Below are positions 1 through 12,954 of a stretch of DNA of 62,000 nucleotides, one piece after another. Source of the DNA: Apostichopus japonicus (taxonomy: Eukaryota > Echinodermata > Holothuroidea > Aspidochirotida > Stichopodidae); contig NC_092580.1 in the NCBI RefSeq assembly GCF_037975245.1, positions 25,092,501-25,154,500 of the forward strand, in the 5' to 3' direction. The first letter of the stretch is position 1; each line of letters begins with the position of its first letter. A program made the translations under genes and the position numbers. The notes under the pieces were generated by a model, which did not search any database, was not told the DNA's origin, and saw only the letters and a list, made by a program, of their open reading frames with translations.

Positions 1-1599
1 GTTAAATGTGTTACCGTAAACGAAAGCAAAAAATAAGTAAAACACACACACCCGAACAAATATACAACAAAAAGCAAAGACGGTATAAAAAACCAACAAC
101 AATCATTGCCACATGGTGTGCCACATACTGCAGTCTTGAATAACATTCTTCATTTTGTCCATGGAACTGTCCATGTCTACATGAACTTAGGAATAGCTGT
201 GAATGAAGAAGTCTTAATAAACATGTAATATAATAAACAATGCCATGTGGTGGTTATGTACCTATAATTTATAAGTAACACGTTTACACCAAATCCACTT
301 TATAACAAAATAATAACTAACAAGACGCATGGAAATTTAATTTAATTTAAAGGATACCCTCAAACGAATACACACTGACCACATAGGCAGAATAACACAA
401 TGAGGGGAAGATGAGGACAATAATAAGGAAATATAAGTTGGTGCCGTTTCACATCTTTTATCATTTAGTTTGATTTCACCTATAATTTTTTTTAGCCTTT
501 GGAGAAGATCCTGCTAGGATCGAAACGTCAGGCCAACTTACTTTTACACACCTATAAAATTATAAGTATATTAATATATATACATGTATTTATATATATT
601 TATTTACACTTATATATATCCAAGTTAACGCATATCGTTTTTCGTACTTAGTATTGGAAACGTGTCGTTATGATATTAAAAAGCACGAATATCGGGCAAT
701 CTTTAAAGTTATGTATGTAGCTTCAATAACAATAATTTAACACGTCCGAACAGTTGGTTATACATGAATACGAATATCGAAAAGTCTGTCTGCAATTGGC
801 TCATAAAACTTAGTATCAAGGGATATCATATAACTTTTCCTTAATCAAATCAAATGTTCATATTTTTACCACTTTCCTTGTTGTCTCGTGATTTTATACA
901 AACCATCGTGTACCTATTCTGCTGCATCTAATGTACTTTTAATGAGCTTGTATCGCGCGTCGGAAATTTCTATCGCAGAACTCAAAGGAGGCATGCCCTC
1001 TCCCAGGCAAACATATCTAATTGCGTTACAACAGAAAACACCGCAACTGCTACTGTCATGGTTGCAATGTCATGACTTCATTCTTAACTTTCGATTTGCC
1101 CTTGTTGCATAATATATATGGCAAGTTGCTAATTAATTCCCTACTGTGCAGGCGGTTAGAAAAAGTTTGAAGATTGTGAACAACTCTTCCATGAGTTTGG
1201 TTTTTCATGGGATCAAATATTCGTACTGCCTTCTGATATTGATCAATAACGCATAATATGAAGTGGTGAAAACAGTTAATCGGAACTAGAATTAGCCTAC
1301 ATTGCAAACATTAAGATCATCTGTAAAGGACGTAACGTCAACTTGTCGCTTCATAATTGAGGCCCATCCGTTGTGAATCAACCCAATTGTTCCAAACGGT
1401 AGGTACCCAAAGTCTCGACGGGTATTTCCATTGCTGGTATTTGCTATTGTTACTACAGTTCTGTTGTAACTTTCTACGAAAATGTTGGACAACCACCCTG
1501 GTTTATTGTGTGTTCATGTTTTGCAAAGTAAGAGTCAGTGTTTGGTAAAATACCCCCGTGTAAAGATACAGCATATACTAGAGGCGGTTTCGACTGGGC
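1..1599. other. No gene recognised
   Basis: AT-rich sequence with only short open frames. Apart from the hairpin motif at 489-535 I see nothing supportable. Confidence 0.6.
489..535 (+). other. Hairpin motif ending GATCGAAACGTCAG
   Basis: GATCCTGCTAGGATCGAAACG forms a stem GATCC/GGATC followed by GAAAC. This form is common near the ends of Penelope-like and similar retroelements and resembles the stem II and GAAA half of a hammerhead ribozyme. The CUGAUGA half is not intact (CCTTTGGAGA). Confidence 0.35.
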
Positions 1600-2745
1600 C
1601 AAATTGACGAGTTGCACATTTACTACCAACTCAACAAGATGACAAAATTCAGAAAATTGACTTTTTGACGAGATAACGGATCTTGTCAATGCATCAATTT
1701 TCTGAATTTTGTCATGTTGTCGAGATGGTATACGTAGTAAGTGTGCAACTCGTCAATTTGCAGAAAATTGATGCATTGACGAGATCCGTTATCTTGTGAA
1801 AACGTCAATTTTCCGAATTTTGTCATGCTGTCGAGATGGTAGTAACTGTGCAACTCGTCAATTTGCAGAAAATCAGTGATGCATTGACGAGATCCGTTAT
1901 CTCGTCAAAACGTCAAATTTCTGAATTTTGTCATATTGTCGAGATGGTAGTAACTGTGCAACTCGTCAATTTGCAGAAAATTGATGCATTGACGAGATCC
2001 GTTATCTTGTGATAACGTCAATTTTCCGAATTTTGTCATGCTGTCGAGATGGTAGTAACTGTGCAGCTCGTCAATTTGCAGAAAATTGATGCATTGACGA
2101 GATCCGTTATCTCGTCAAAACGTCAATTTTCTGAATTTTGTCATATTGTCGAGATGGTAGTAACTGTGCAACTCGTCAATTTGCAGAAAATTGATGCATT
2201 GACGAGATCCGTTATCTTGTGATAACGTCAATTTTCCGAATTTTGTCATGCTGTCGAGATGGTAGTAACTGTGCAACTCGTCAATTTGCAGAAAATTGAT
2301 GCATTGACGAGATCCGTTATCTCGTCAAAACGTCAATTTTCTGAATTTTGTCATGTTGTCGAGATGGAAGTAACTGTGCAACTCGTCAATTTGTAGAAAA
2401 TTGATGCATTGACGAGATCCGTTATCTCGTCAAAACGTCAATTTTCTGAATTTTGTCATGTTGTCGAGATGGAAGTAACTGTGCAACTCGTCAATTTGTA
2501 GAAAATTGATGCATTGACGAGATCCGTTATCTCGTCAAAACTTCAATTTTCTGAATTTTGTCATGTTGTCGAGATGGTAGTAACTGTGCAACTCGTCAAT
2601 TTGCAGAAAATTGATGCATTGACGAGATTCGTTATCTCGTCAAAACGTCAATTTTTTTGTCACGTTACCATCTCGACAACTCGTCAATTTGCAGATAATT
2701 GTCGTTTTGTGAAGTTGGTAACTCGTCAATACAATGTCCCTTCTA
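1600..2745. repeat. 105-bp satellite array with an inverted first copy
   Basis: About ten units of 105 bp containing GACGAGATCCGTTATCTCGT, TGTCGAGATGGTAGTAACTG and CTCGTCAATTTGCAG. The first copy (1600-1705) is inverted and fused head to head with the direct array. Two variants alternate before a run of one type. The unit is rich in internal hairpins (GACGAGAT...ATCTCGTC). The right end decays over 2640-2745. Confidence 0.93.
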
Positions 2746-3144
2746 CGCTTCCGTATATACAAATGATGTACAGACATTATTTTAATAATCATGAGTGACA
2801 ACTTGCTGTACGATCACAGGTCACAGAAACGACCACGAAGTGTCATTTACCTCATACAGCATATGTTGGATGAAGGGGTAGCCACCACCAAATATGATTT
2901 GGATAAATAATCTCACGCACAATTTTCTATTTATAGCCACAAATAAAAAACTATGCCACCAATTATAGGGGGATATTCCCCAACCTAAAATATTCGGGGA
3001 ATTGTTCCCCGCCCCCCCCCACCCCTCCCCATGATCGCCGCCCATGGTTTCATATAGTATCTGTATATTTTCAGTTTCTGCGAAACTACTACTGTTACTA
3101 TCATTAAATGCAACGTGCAAAGCTGTAACCCCTTATGAATTGAC

Positions 3145-3267
3145 ATGACGTTCGCAGCAACTACCAGCAAGTCAGCTCCTACGGGAGATGAAAACGATTT
3201 GAAATTCTACTTGTGCATTTCATCTCAAACCGAAGAGCTAATTCGCAAGTTTACTGCTTTAGCCAAG
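3145..3267 (+). CDS. Possible orphan first coding exon
   Basis: 41 codons from ATG after an in-frame stop, ending at donor AAG|GTAGAG, phase 0. The product includes GDENDLKFYLCISSQTEELI, a well-composed soluble sequence I do not recognise. No downstream exon was found in the following kilobases, so this could be a chance frame or a broken gene. Confidence 0.25.
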
Positions 3268-4037
3268 GTAGAGATTTCTGGATTTCGTCGTAAAATGGCA
3301 CTCCCTGAGCGTTGAGCAACATCATATAGCAACCTATTTGTTGCCAAGAGTTGCAATGTTATTCTAATTTCACACTGTTTTTACCTAATACTATTGAATA
3401 GCATATTATGATGTTTGGTAAGGGGTTGTCTGGTTGATCAACTTCAAAATATAATCATACGACATAGGCCAGCCTAGGCTAAATAATTTCTATCACTACA
3501 ATCACAACAATTGTGAAAAGGAAGCACTGCAAGCTAATGTGTTTGTTACTTGTAATGGTACACTGGGAATGCAATAGGGCACAAGAAACTGGGGGTTGCA
3601 CAAAATTAGGCAGACATGACACGAAATGCGCCTTACAGAAAGTGACACAAATTATGCAGCCTTGCATCCAATGATAATCATTTGAGTCAACAAATCCACT
3701 GTCTCTGATTTCCTGGCTATGAGTCTTATCTCTCTAAGAAGATTATCTTTCTTTGGAACAGTAACATATTTTTAAGCACTCTGCAAAGAAGCCAACTCTG
3801 AAGTTATCCAAGTGTAATAAACAATGGTCTTGCCTGGCTTGCAATTTGTGTACACAAGAGTGATAAGCACCCATCTTTACAGCTGGAAGTGCGAACTCCA
3901 GTATCAACTTTCTGCTGAAAACCAGAATTGTGGCAGGAATTCAATAGTGTTCAGTTCTGTAAGGGTCACTTTTATAGCATGTGTAGGATACTGGCACTAA
4001 CTTAGGTTTTCTCTGTCAGATGTTGTGAGGTATGTGG

Positions 4038-4235
4038 TTACTGTAAGTGATAATTGAAGTCACTTGTGTTCACAAAATGGTTAACACTTTGGTATGATTT
4101 AAACATCTCCAGTTTATGTTCTGTTACTTTTGATTTCTTGTTTGGTAACTTTTTGGCAATTTCACATATCTGTTCAGGTGATGCAGAATTTTTTTGCAGG
4201 TGGTTCAAGTCCACCAACAGATATGACTCGGCCAT
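4038..4235 (-). CDS. Short ORF, function unknown
   Basis: 65 codons from ATG in good context (A at -3, G at +4). The product begins MAESYLLVDLNHL, is rich in K, E and N, and looks more protein-like than its neighbours. No recognised domain. It could be one exon or a transposon remnant. Confidence 0.25.
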   Translation of the reverse strand: MAESYLLVDLNHLQKNSASPEQICEIAKKLPNKKSKVTEHKLEMFKSYQSVNHFVNTSDFNYHLQ

Positions 4236-4879
4236 ACTGTTTCAAGAAGGAATTCAAAGACATAAACATGTCACCATAATGTGGTGTAGAACAGGATGTT
4301 CATTTATAAGGCAAACTGTAGTTCTAGGTTCAGAAAACACCTGTTGGTAGATCTGAAAAACGTGTTCTTCTTGCAAAAAAGCCTTACAATGGTGCCTCAT
4401 TTGTATCAAAGTCACTTTTTACAATAACTAAAACAATGACTACTGTAACTGCCAATTGTCTAATTGGCTAGCCTACTTTAAATGTAATAAACGAGATGTG
4501 TGAAACTTGAAAGAATCTTAAACATTTTTTACAAGAAAGCAAAGTATTGGCACATAGCAAACATTTTCTATGTTTTTCCCTTTTTCTTTTATTAATAAAG
4601 TAAAGACTTAATATATTTTTTCCCTTTATTCATAGTTGCATTACTAAATCTGATAAAACTTGATGAGACTGCTAGCTCTAAAAAAAAATTAAAAAAAGAG
4701 CAAAGGACTTTTACGTCACACATTAGCCCACAGTAAAATTAGTACATAAAATAATTGAAAACAATTTTTCTGAAATAAGAGAGAGAAGCAGAGACACTGT
4801 TGATTACACATCCAAGAAAACTGGACAATGTACTGTAGTGATGAGTTTTACCATATGAGCAGCAAAAGTTCAACAAGCA

Positions 4880-5576
4880 GATAAAGAAAAAAAAGACACT
4901 GGTAATCTCTTGAAGATAGAAAACAAGGACAGCGTGGCTATTAAAGTCAAATATCACTGCTACACAAATAACACAAGGTATTTGTACCCAAAGATAAGGC
5001 ACAATGAAGAGCTGGACCCAAAATTTTCTTTGTGAAGACAGATTATAACAGATCAAGAAATTTGACACCATAATACACTTTGGGATATCTTTATCAAAGA
5101 TATGAAAGCAACTATTTGGTTTGATTTGAGTGGCTGCAGACATCAAATCTGAAGGTACGACTGAGAAGAGCCTTCCCTTAGCTTTTTTTCTTAACACCAA
5201 AGTTACGATCACAGAGTGACATTATCTTTGTTTATGGTATAAGTACAGAAGACTTGTGCAGGAAACACTTAAAGGGTGTCTTTATCAACACAGACTCAGA
5301 AAATACTAAGGATGAATATATATGCAATTTCTGAAGTACAGATCTACGGTACTGCATTTTTCCAGCAAACAACAATGTTCATGTTCAGGGCTGGTCAACT
5401 GCTCCAACACCTGCAAAAAAGGGACAGAAAAATTGCAATGATTCTAAAACTTGCACCTGTCTACAAAAAAAACTCCCTGTACTGATTTGCAAGTAGGAAT
5501 GAAGGAACTGTTACAAAACATACGGACAAACCCTGTCTGATGATGAACTAGACGATGAAGATCTTGAGGAAGAATA
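4880..5576 (+). pseudogene. Decayed Cys-rich coding remnant, probably of a repeat-borne gene
   Basis: Read across several frames the plus strand gives VKYHCYTNN, then SKTCTCLQKKLP followed after a frame change by CTDL, and an acidic tail LSDDELDDEDLEEE with a stop. The pattern HxCYxxxT ... CxCxxxxLPCTDL resembles a multicopy, uncharacterised protein family found in repeats of marine invertebrates. This assignment is from memory of the pattern and is weak. The longer minus-strand ORF over the same place looks like a shadow. Confidence 0.3.
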
Positions 5577-5599
5577 AAGAACCCTGAAACCATTTCCTC

Positions 5600-7967
5600 T
5601 CCAAACCACAACTTAACAATTATATCCAGGATTAATCATCAATTACATCAACTAAAGTAGGCAACAAAGAGTCGCTTGGCAGTGATGACCCCCCACCATA
5701 TGGAAAAGTTTAGGCTATAAAAGAGCATTTGCTCTACAAAGCCACACAGACTAAAATCCGCCGATGTTATGAGTCACCGGTATGAATATGCATATTGACA
5801 GGCGGACTGTTCCATTACCGGCAAGGGGATTGTATTTGTTTCTAAATGAATTGATGCTAAAATAATTATAGCAGTGAATGTAAACGAACACTGAGACATG
5901 ACGTTGTGTTTATACATTTATTTGTCTGCACACCTTTTAATCGAACTTGAGAAAATAACATTTGTTACAAATCAATTGGTTGTAAAAGCAAAATAAAGAG
6001 TTACCCACTTACAGTGGTATCATCCAAACAAACAACCAGTGATAGTCCTAGCGATAGCTTTAGCCTACGTACATACGAGTGTTAACCTAACTGTACGAAA
6101 CCATATGCATTAATACATAAAGCACGGTAGGCCTGTACGTTCGCTACAAACGTTTACGTGGGCAATTTATATCACTATATTCATCCTATTTCAAAGGAAA
6201 CTATGAAATAGGATGCTCAACTTGTTAATTTATGTTTATTGCAATGTCGTCATCTTATTTCATTGCATATTACTTAACAAATCTCGAAATTCACCTCAGA
6301 AATCACAATACGATTGTCGGACGAAGCTTCAGTGAGAATGTTGTTGATACACAAGCTGATTCGTGACGTAGCTCATGAATAAATAATGAGGCGCTATAAT
6401 GAGGTTTTCGAAGAAAAATTTCTAACGGAAACTTTCATTCGATGGAAAAAAGACATACAGTGAACATTAACCAATCAGAAATAGGCTTATATAATATGAA
6501 AGAACAGAATTTGAAGTTAGTTGCGCAAGTTTAGCCATGCAGTTTGATCAAACGGTCTGAGAATTCGAGTAGTTTGAAGTTAGCGTCCTTGTAAAATAAA
6601 CGAATATGCAAGCACATAAATCCGACTGGACTAAAAATTTAAACTTTTTTAATCGGAAAACGACATACAGTAAAGTTCAGATTAATGATGATTCGTTAAA
6701 AGATTATGAAAGAGAAATGTTTAAACTACTGTAATTTGTTTTAGCCGATATCAGTAAATGATATCGGTACATTGATTTTTTTCAAAAGATCGCGATACGG
6801 TCGTTTTGGAAGGTATAAAACACACACTTAAGGCCCGAGGTCGACTATGCACGGATCAAATGATCGCCACCTTTCCATATGTATTGACTGGTTAATTCAT
6901 GTCTTCTTAAAATAATCAAGAGATTTGGAGAACCTACAGACTAATGTTGATATATAACTCATGCTCAAAATCGTACTGCAACTATTACAAAAAAAATGAT
7001 TGGCCCCAAATGCAAGATGCTTAACACTGCAAATACTTTGTGCTCAATCACTCATGAATTATGTTCCTATTCAGCCAAGAAACAACATTTATTGTTTTTT
7101 CTTAGTCTGCTTACTTTCTTAAGGCCACATAACTAATAAAGGTACACCAAGATATTTACACAAGGAGCAGTTCCTGCTCAAGATGCCATTCTACATCCAT
7201 TGTGGAGTTTTGCATTTACATTCACAAAGAGAAAGAGCATATTAAAATTGGGGCTAATATAGTACTGTAGGTCTCTAACAAGATGAACAATAAAATATTT
7301 ACTTTTAAGCTGGGGCAAACTTGTTAATTGAGACAAATGTTATCACTCTGCCCAGAAGTAGTAGCATGGAGGGCTAATAATTGATGCACTTAATGATATG
7401 ATTAATAATGTCTATCAACGAAAGTCCAAATCACTCAACTGTATGCGTTTTTTATATGTGTAGTTCCTCAAAAAAGAAATGATCTCAAAGTATTTAGTGC
7501 TTTGTGCCTACGCAACATACACTGGAGCAGAATTAGACCACAAAATGGATTCCGTGTCAAGTTCTTTCATACCCCCTAAACTGACGCATTCGTCAATATG
7601 CTAACTGTAGTGTAGGCCTATAAGTATACATTCATTGACTTTGGATGCTGTTTGCTTTGCTCTGAGCCTCTAGCTCTGACAGGTCAGGTCCCAGAGAATA
7701 CTGGTATCATATAGAGGTAATTTTGGTTATTTTTAGCTAGAAAGATTTTCAAAGGGTGTTTAAAGCTTTAAAAAAAAAAAAAATTGATCAGCATACACTG
7801 AAATGGATTCAAATTCATGAAATATGTAACTCTGCTTCCGCTGCAAAAAGTTTAGGTTCCCTGCTGAATTGTTGATAGTAATATTTGAAGGTACGTCAAT
7901 TACAGGGGTGTGACAATTATGAAGCCTTCACTACATCTCAGCAAAGCAATGAGTGCAAAGAAGACTG
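5600..7967. other. No gene recognised
   Basis: AT-rich. A CCAAT box (6469) and TATATAAT (about 6489) stand close together, and CCGATATC...GATATCGG near 6745 is a short palindrome. No coding sequence is supported. Confidence 0.55.
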
Positions 7968-7975
7968 ATTATAAC

Positions 7976-9702
7976 TAGTGTTCAACCGATTATGCATAAC
8001 AGAAAATACCGATTACCGATTATTTTTTCCATAATCGTACCGATTCCGATAATCCGATTCCGATTATTTGAAAATGAGAAAATATCCCGTATATACGAAA
8101 TCGGCAATAAAGTTTGACAGAAACAATAATTGTTGTGATTTTCCACTGTTTCCTTTTGCTTCGTTGTTATACAAGGCTCTAAGGTATCATTTTGTATGTA
8201 CCATATTACCTCTGGAGTTTCTCGGAAAGAAAAAAAAGTTTTTTTTTTTTTTTAATTTCCAAAATACGGAAATATGACATCCTACCTAGTCAGTACTGTG
8301 CTAAGCGAATGGCCTAACCACCTCGACGTGAATGTCACCTGTTAATGGCTTGAAATGGGCTAAGAATAGTTACTCAAAATATCCATCTCAGAAAGTATCT
8401 CAGACAAACCATCCATCTTCAATCTTTACCAAAGTGTAAATTTTAATGACATGTTGCCTTCATTCCGACATTATTTTCTACTTATTTTCAGTATTATACT
8501 GTTTATGAACAAATAGAAATGTTACGAACTTCCAAGTTAAACATACCTATTCGTTACCTATTTAACTCTATTCAGGTTCAATTAGAAAATGTAAGCTTAG
8601 GCCAATCAAACTGAAAAGCAAATTGTACCATCGTAACTTGTTTAAAATTACTCTAAAATGTAATACCAGATTGATGTAAAGAAATAATAACAACTAGAAA
8701 CTACTCCAATATAAAATATAACATTCCCTCTATAAGACATATCACTTACAGTACCTTCCAAACAAATGCCGATTTCCAGCAAATTGAAAGTTTGCTACGC
8801 ATTTTTTTTTTTTTTTTTTTTTTTGCAAACCGATGGTAAGGCTACATTTCTCATTGACTTAGTGTGGTTGTTAGGCTAACATGTGGTCGCAGAGAGCAGT
8901 TTCCGTGGATATTTTTATTTTTTATTTGCGACACAACTAGAGCGAATAAACAGATGGCAAGGTTAGATTTCCATGCAGTTGACTTAGTGTGAAGTAAGGC
9001 TACCATGTGGTCGGAGATTTGTGAGGATTTTAGGTTATTTTCGCTGGTACTGATTTGCTTCGTGCACGCCGTAATTTTCCACGGTAACTTCCCGGGGATT
9101 GTGCGCGACCCTACCGCACTGCTGCAAATTTGATGCGAGATGTGAAAACTGTTTGCGCGATTCGCGCTGCAACTGCAATTCCTAGCTAAAGCAAACGCAT
9201 GTCACAATTAATTTTACACAGACACCTGATATAACGAGGGCGATTTTCTTATATTTCTTTTTCACACTCGTAATTGTGCTTTAGGAGGGCTTTTAGAACA
9301 TCGCTCCCGCTTATTTCCGACCCTGTCAAGCACATTCGTTAATTCGCGAAATTGGTATTGCTGCTATGCCTACTGTGCCAAGAAATTTGAAGTCACTAAC
9401 CACGAGGGAAGCAAAATCGGCGACCCTGGCAGCGCTAATTGATGAAAGTATACACTGTGAAAGACGTATCGAGGGTGTCTTATTTTAATATTTCGTAGTA
9501 AAAGAACAAACCTAATACATCAGTTGATATTTTCAACTTCCATATGTTTTTGAATAATGATATTTTCACCTTCCATATGTTTTTGAATAATCGGTATGAA
9601 ATAACTGGTATTCCACGTAATTTTTACCGATTCCGATTATGTTCCGATTATGCAATATTCGTACCGATTCCGATTCCGATTAGGTTAATCGGTTGAACAC
9701 TA
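7976..9702 (+). mobile_element. hAT-like element with TSD ATTATAAC and CCGATT subterminal repeats
   Basis: 1727 bp, begins TAGTGTTCAACCGATTA and ends TAATCGGTTGAACACTA, flanked by perfect 8-bp duplications ATTATAAC (7968-7975, 9703-9710). Both ends carry many copies of ACCGATTCCGATT. The interior has two diverged direct copies near 8828-8896 and 8949-9019 sharing GACTTAGTGTG and ATGTGGTCG. No transposase ORF is seen. Confidence 0.9.
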
Positions 9703-10880
9703 ATTATAACTAGACGAAAACAGACAAAGTATGTTAAAAGGTTCTTTGGTAACTTGGTGGTTGGAAATCAATAAACAAAGGCTGCAAAGGCATTGATCTT
9801 ACCACATCAACTGCTAGGAAAGTTGGTTGAACCTCTGGAAGTATCAAGATAGCACACCAGCATTATGCAATGCAAAGTTTGATGATTCCACTGAAATACC
9901 TACATAAATCGTCATGTGGTACCATAAGTTTTAAGAAAAGTCACCAAGAAAAAGTCTTTAGTTTTAAAACGAAATGGAACTAACCGCTACAGCAACTTTT
10001 GCCCAACAATTCCATTCCCTTCCCCAGAGTGTACTGAAAAAGAAACGCCGGGTGTCTAATCCTCTAGCATTAACATTGGCCTTGGTATTGTTATACTTAT
10101 ACTAGCTTCAGTACAGCACTGTACAGAATGGGATTTCGTGGAATCAGTCCATGTATTATCCGACAAACGAAAACAAGTGACGAATTTTAGCCAAATTTCT
10201 CTTCCAAGTTCAAGTCATTCTGTTGCAGTGGCGTAGCTACGGGGGGACCTGGGGGGCCGGGGCCCCCCATGAAATCGGCTGGCCCCCCCACTGGCCCCCC
10301 CACTGGGAATGGGGTAAAAAAAATGTAAAAAAAAAATTGGAAAAAAAAAAATCATCAGTGGGATTCACTAATATTTTTTGTTCAATAATTTGGGAAATAG
10401 AGTTACACAATTTTCTCGTCTGCATCTGGCAGAATAAGAATAATACAATATCTGTAGTAATCATGAGAATGGTCACACAGCATGGCATGGCAATGGTCGA
10501 TGCGACGGTTGCGACCATACACCACGAACCTTGTGCATGTGCTGCGCGATATCGATATCTACCAATACATGTTATCGGTCATCGATTGGCACAAAAACCC
10601 AGATTCTGATGACAGCTGCCTCAAGAAACCCAATAAATGGCCTAATTAGCACCGAGCCACCAATGTGGACCATTACCGAAACATTGATGCGTGTTAGTCT
10701 TCCATCCCCTTCCTCTAATGCTATTTAAGTCCACATGTGGGCATTTCCTGCAAACCTACCGGTAGCCCACAGGGGTTTGAGTTGGGAGAAAGGCCTTGAC
10801 ACCTTGAAACAACAAATGATGCCAACCATAGGCGTACGAGGCGGGGGTGCAGGGGGGGGGCAGACTGCCCCCTAAATTTC

Positions 10881-11015
10881 CAGAGGACAAGAAATTCGGG
10901 CAAAAGTCCTGAAAAATTCGGGCAGCCTGAGAGGAGAAAAAATATATATATATATTTTTCTCCTCTTAGGCTGCCCGAATTTTTCAGGACTTTTGCCCGA
11001 ATTTCTTGTCCTCTG
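10881..11015. repeat. 135-bp near-perfect palindrome
   Basis: Arms of about 61 bp with one mismatch (GCCTGAGAGG against GCCTAAGAGG) around an AT-rich centre. Starts CAGAGGACAAG and ends CTTGTCCTCTG. Lies inside the hAT-like composite element. Confidence 0.9.
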
Positions 11016-11041
11016 TAAATATATATATATATGTATATAGG

Positions 11042-11042
<1 letters not shown>

Positions 11043-11078
<36 letters not shown>
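11043..11078. repeat. (TA)n microsatellite
   Basis: Uninterrupted TA run within the 10226-12779 element. Confidence 0.9.
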
Positions 11079-11081
<3 letters not shown>

Positions 11082-11259
11082 GTAGCTTGCCCGAATCTTT
11101 TTCAAATTTTTGCCCGACAATTCCATGATTTTCTTTATTTAGCATCATGATGCCCGAATATCTCCGTGTAACACCACCGTAAGCGCAGTTCATCTGGGCT
11201 ACCACGCTTTTTGCACGATCAATTTTTTTTCTTCTAACTAGTCAATTGTATACCTGGAC

Positions 11260-11921
11260 CAAGGGCGGCGGAACCGGGGGGAAAAGGGGGCACGTGCCCC
11301 TCCCCCACTTTTCCTCAGGTTAGAAATGTGCCTTTTTTCTACATAAAAATTGAGGTGCCTCAAGTTAGCAAGAGGCCAGGGAACCAGAATGAACACTCGG
11401 GAAGGGCCGTTTCCGGCCCTCTGAGGGGTTTGTAAAACCAAAAAATTTTTAAAAGTACGCTCCGCTCCAAACGATGGTGGCGCTCCGCTCAGATAGCCGT
11501 GCATACAACTTTGCAAATCCTGGCTAAGCCCGTGACTTTTTACGAATTTCAAACGTCAAACTCAAAGCATTTTCGAATGGAAAAAATTTGTTAAGATATT
11601 AACAAGAAAAAAACTCTAATTCGGAAGATTCCTACATTAGCAACTAGCATGATTTCACCTCATTTTGTCTCAAAAGAAAACTTGTTCCTTGTTTCCCAAT
11701 TTGCGCATTGGATATTGCAGTGCTAGTATGCATATTTTCCTTGAGGGGGGGGGGGGGGGGGAACGTTGATGGAGTGATGTGTATACACAAATAAGATAAT
11801 ACAAAATGAGTTATAAAGGGTATACTGAATATAACGCTGCATCATTCCAATCGAATTTCTGCAAAGTGCCCTTTGATGTCGGTGCCCCCCCCCCCGATTA
11901 AAAGTGCTTCCGCCGCCCTTG
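11260..11921 (+). mobile_element. Nested hAT MITE, deletion relative of the 56871 element
   Basis: 662 bp, begins CAAGGGCGGCGGAACC and ends TTCCGCCGCCCTTG, flanked by ACCTGGAC / ACCTGGAT (7 of 8). Its first and last couple of hundred bases match those of 56871-58670, but the transposase part is absent. Confidence 0.88.
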
Positions 11922-12954
11922 ACCTGGATATCCCCGACATGAGTGTGTAAAAGAAACATTTTCTTTTTCATGGATGGTGGGGGGGGGGAGTGTCTACAAG
12001 CCTAGAAGTACATGTTTATCATATTCTTTGTTATATTTTATACTTTTTTGTGAGAAAAATTGCAGTCTCACCCGACACAGCAACATTATCCCGCCTACGT
12101 GTCGTTGAACAATGTTTTTCTGGGGGTAGCTGAGTACTGTGTTAATATAATAAATAAGGTAACTAAATATAGCAGCTTAAAAAATATACTGTCCCATTTT
12201 TCACCTTCAAAGTGATGTTACCATTTTTTCTTCTTCTAATTTACCAAATTTTTGGGGAACTGTAAATTTCTAAAACGTGAGATTATAAAATAAAGAATGT
12301 TTAGATGCAACTTGCAAGGCCTCAGAAGTGCCGTTTCCGGCAATCTGAGAGGCATTGTGTGCCAAAAATTTTCTTGTTCGCTACGCGTCAACCGATGGTG
12401 GCGCTCCGCTTAGATAGTGTCACGGGAACTTTCGGGCTCAAAAAGTTCTGCCCCCCCCAAACTGAAATGGTCCCGTACGCCTTTGATGTCAACTTCACTC
12501 AAGTTAAAAGTCTGGCTGAGTTGGCAAGGCCAGTCAGCATGAAAGAGAAAAAATTTTTTTTGCATGATTGTCACCAAAGTTGCACATCTTTTTGGTTGCT
12601 ATTTTGCCTCACAGGTGCCATCTCCTGCGATCTGGGGGGTGCTGAAATCTCAAATTTTCTCTGTACGCTCCGCGCCAACCAAGGTGGCGCTCCGCTCAGA
12701 TAGTAACCCGGCCCCCCCCCCACAAGAAAGAACAGCCCCCCCATGGCCCCCCACTCAAAAAATCCTAGCTACGCCACTGTTCTGTTGTGATAAACTAATG
12801 AGTTGCTCCTGACTATTGCTCCTGGAGCTTTGTTGACTTCATTTTTCCAGCCCCCCCCCCTCCGATGTGCGTCACGAGATATAAAAATGAAAAAAACTTT
12901 TCGACGTACTGTACATCTCGCTGCCAGGATAAGTCCGGTGAATGAATCTGGTGA

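Larger units (their letters stand above)
10226..12779 (+). mobile_element. hAT-like composite element with TSD TTCTGTTG
   Basis: 2554 bp, begins CAGTGGCGTAGCTA and ends TAGCTACGCCACTG, flanked by perfect 8-bp duplications TTCTGTTG (10218-10225, 12780-12787). It contains a nested element (11260-11921), a palindrome (10881-11015), a TA microsatellite and two copies of the shared 90-bp module. No intact ORF. Confidence 0.9.

Noticed and set aside
1600-2745. CRISPR array
   Set aside because: The whole 105-bp unit is repeated with no unique spacers, and the genome is eukaryotic.
2514-2798. ORFs in the 105-bp satellite
   Set aside because: The unit length is a multiple of three and the satellite shows no coding constraint; the frames read through noncoding hairpins.
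4739-5212. 157-codon minus-strand ORF
   Set aside because: Composition is biased to F, L, S and C from AT-rich antisense sequence. A weak coding remnant is on the other strand; no family is recognised.
6465-6500. Promoter with CCAAT and TATA boxes
   Set aside because: The boxes are only about 15 bp apart and no gene follows; likely chance in AT-rich DNA.
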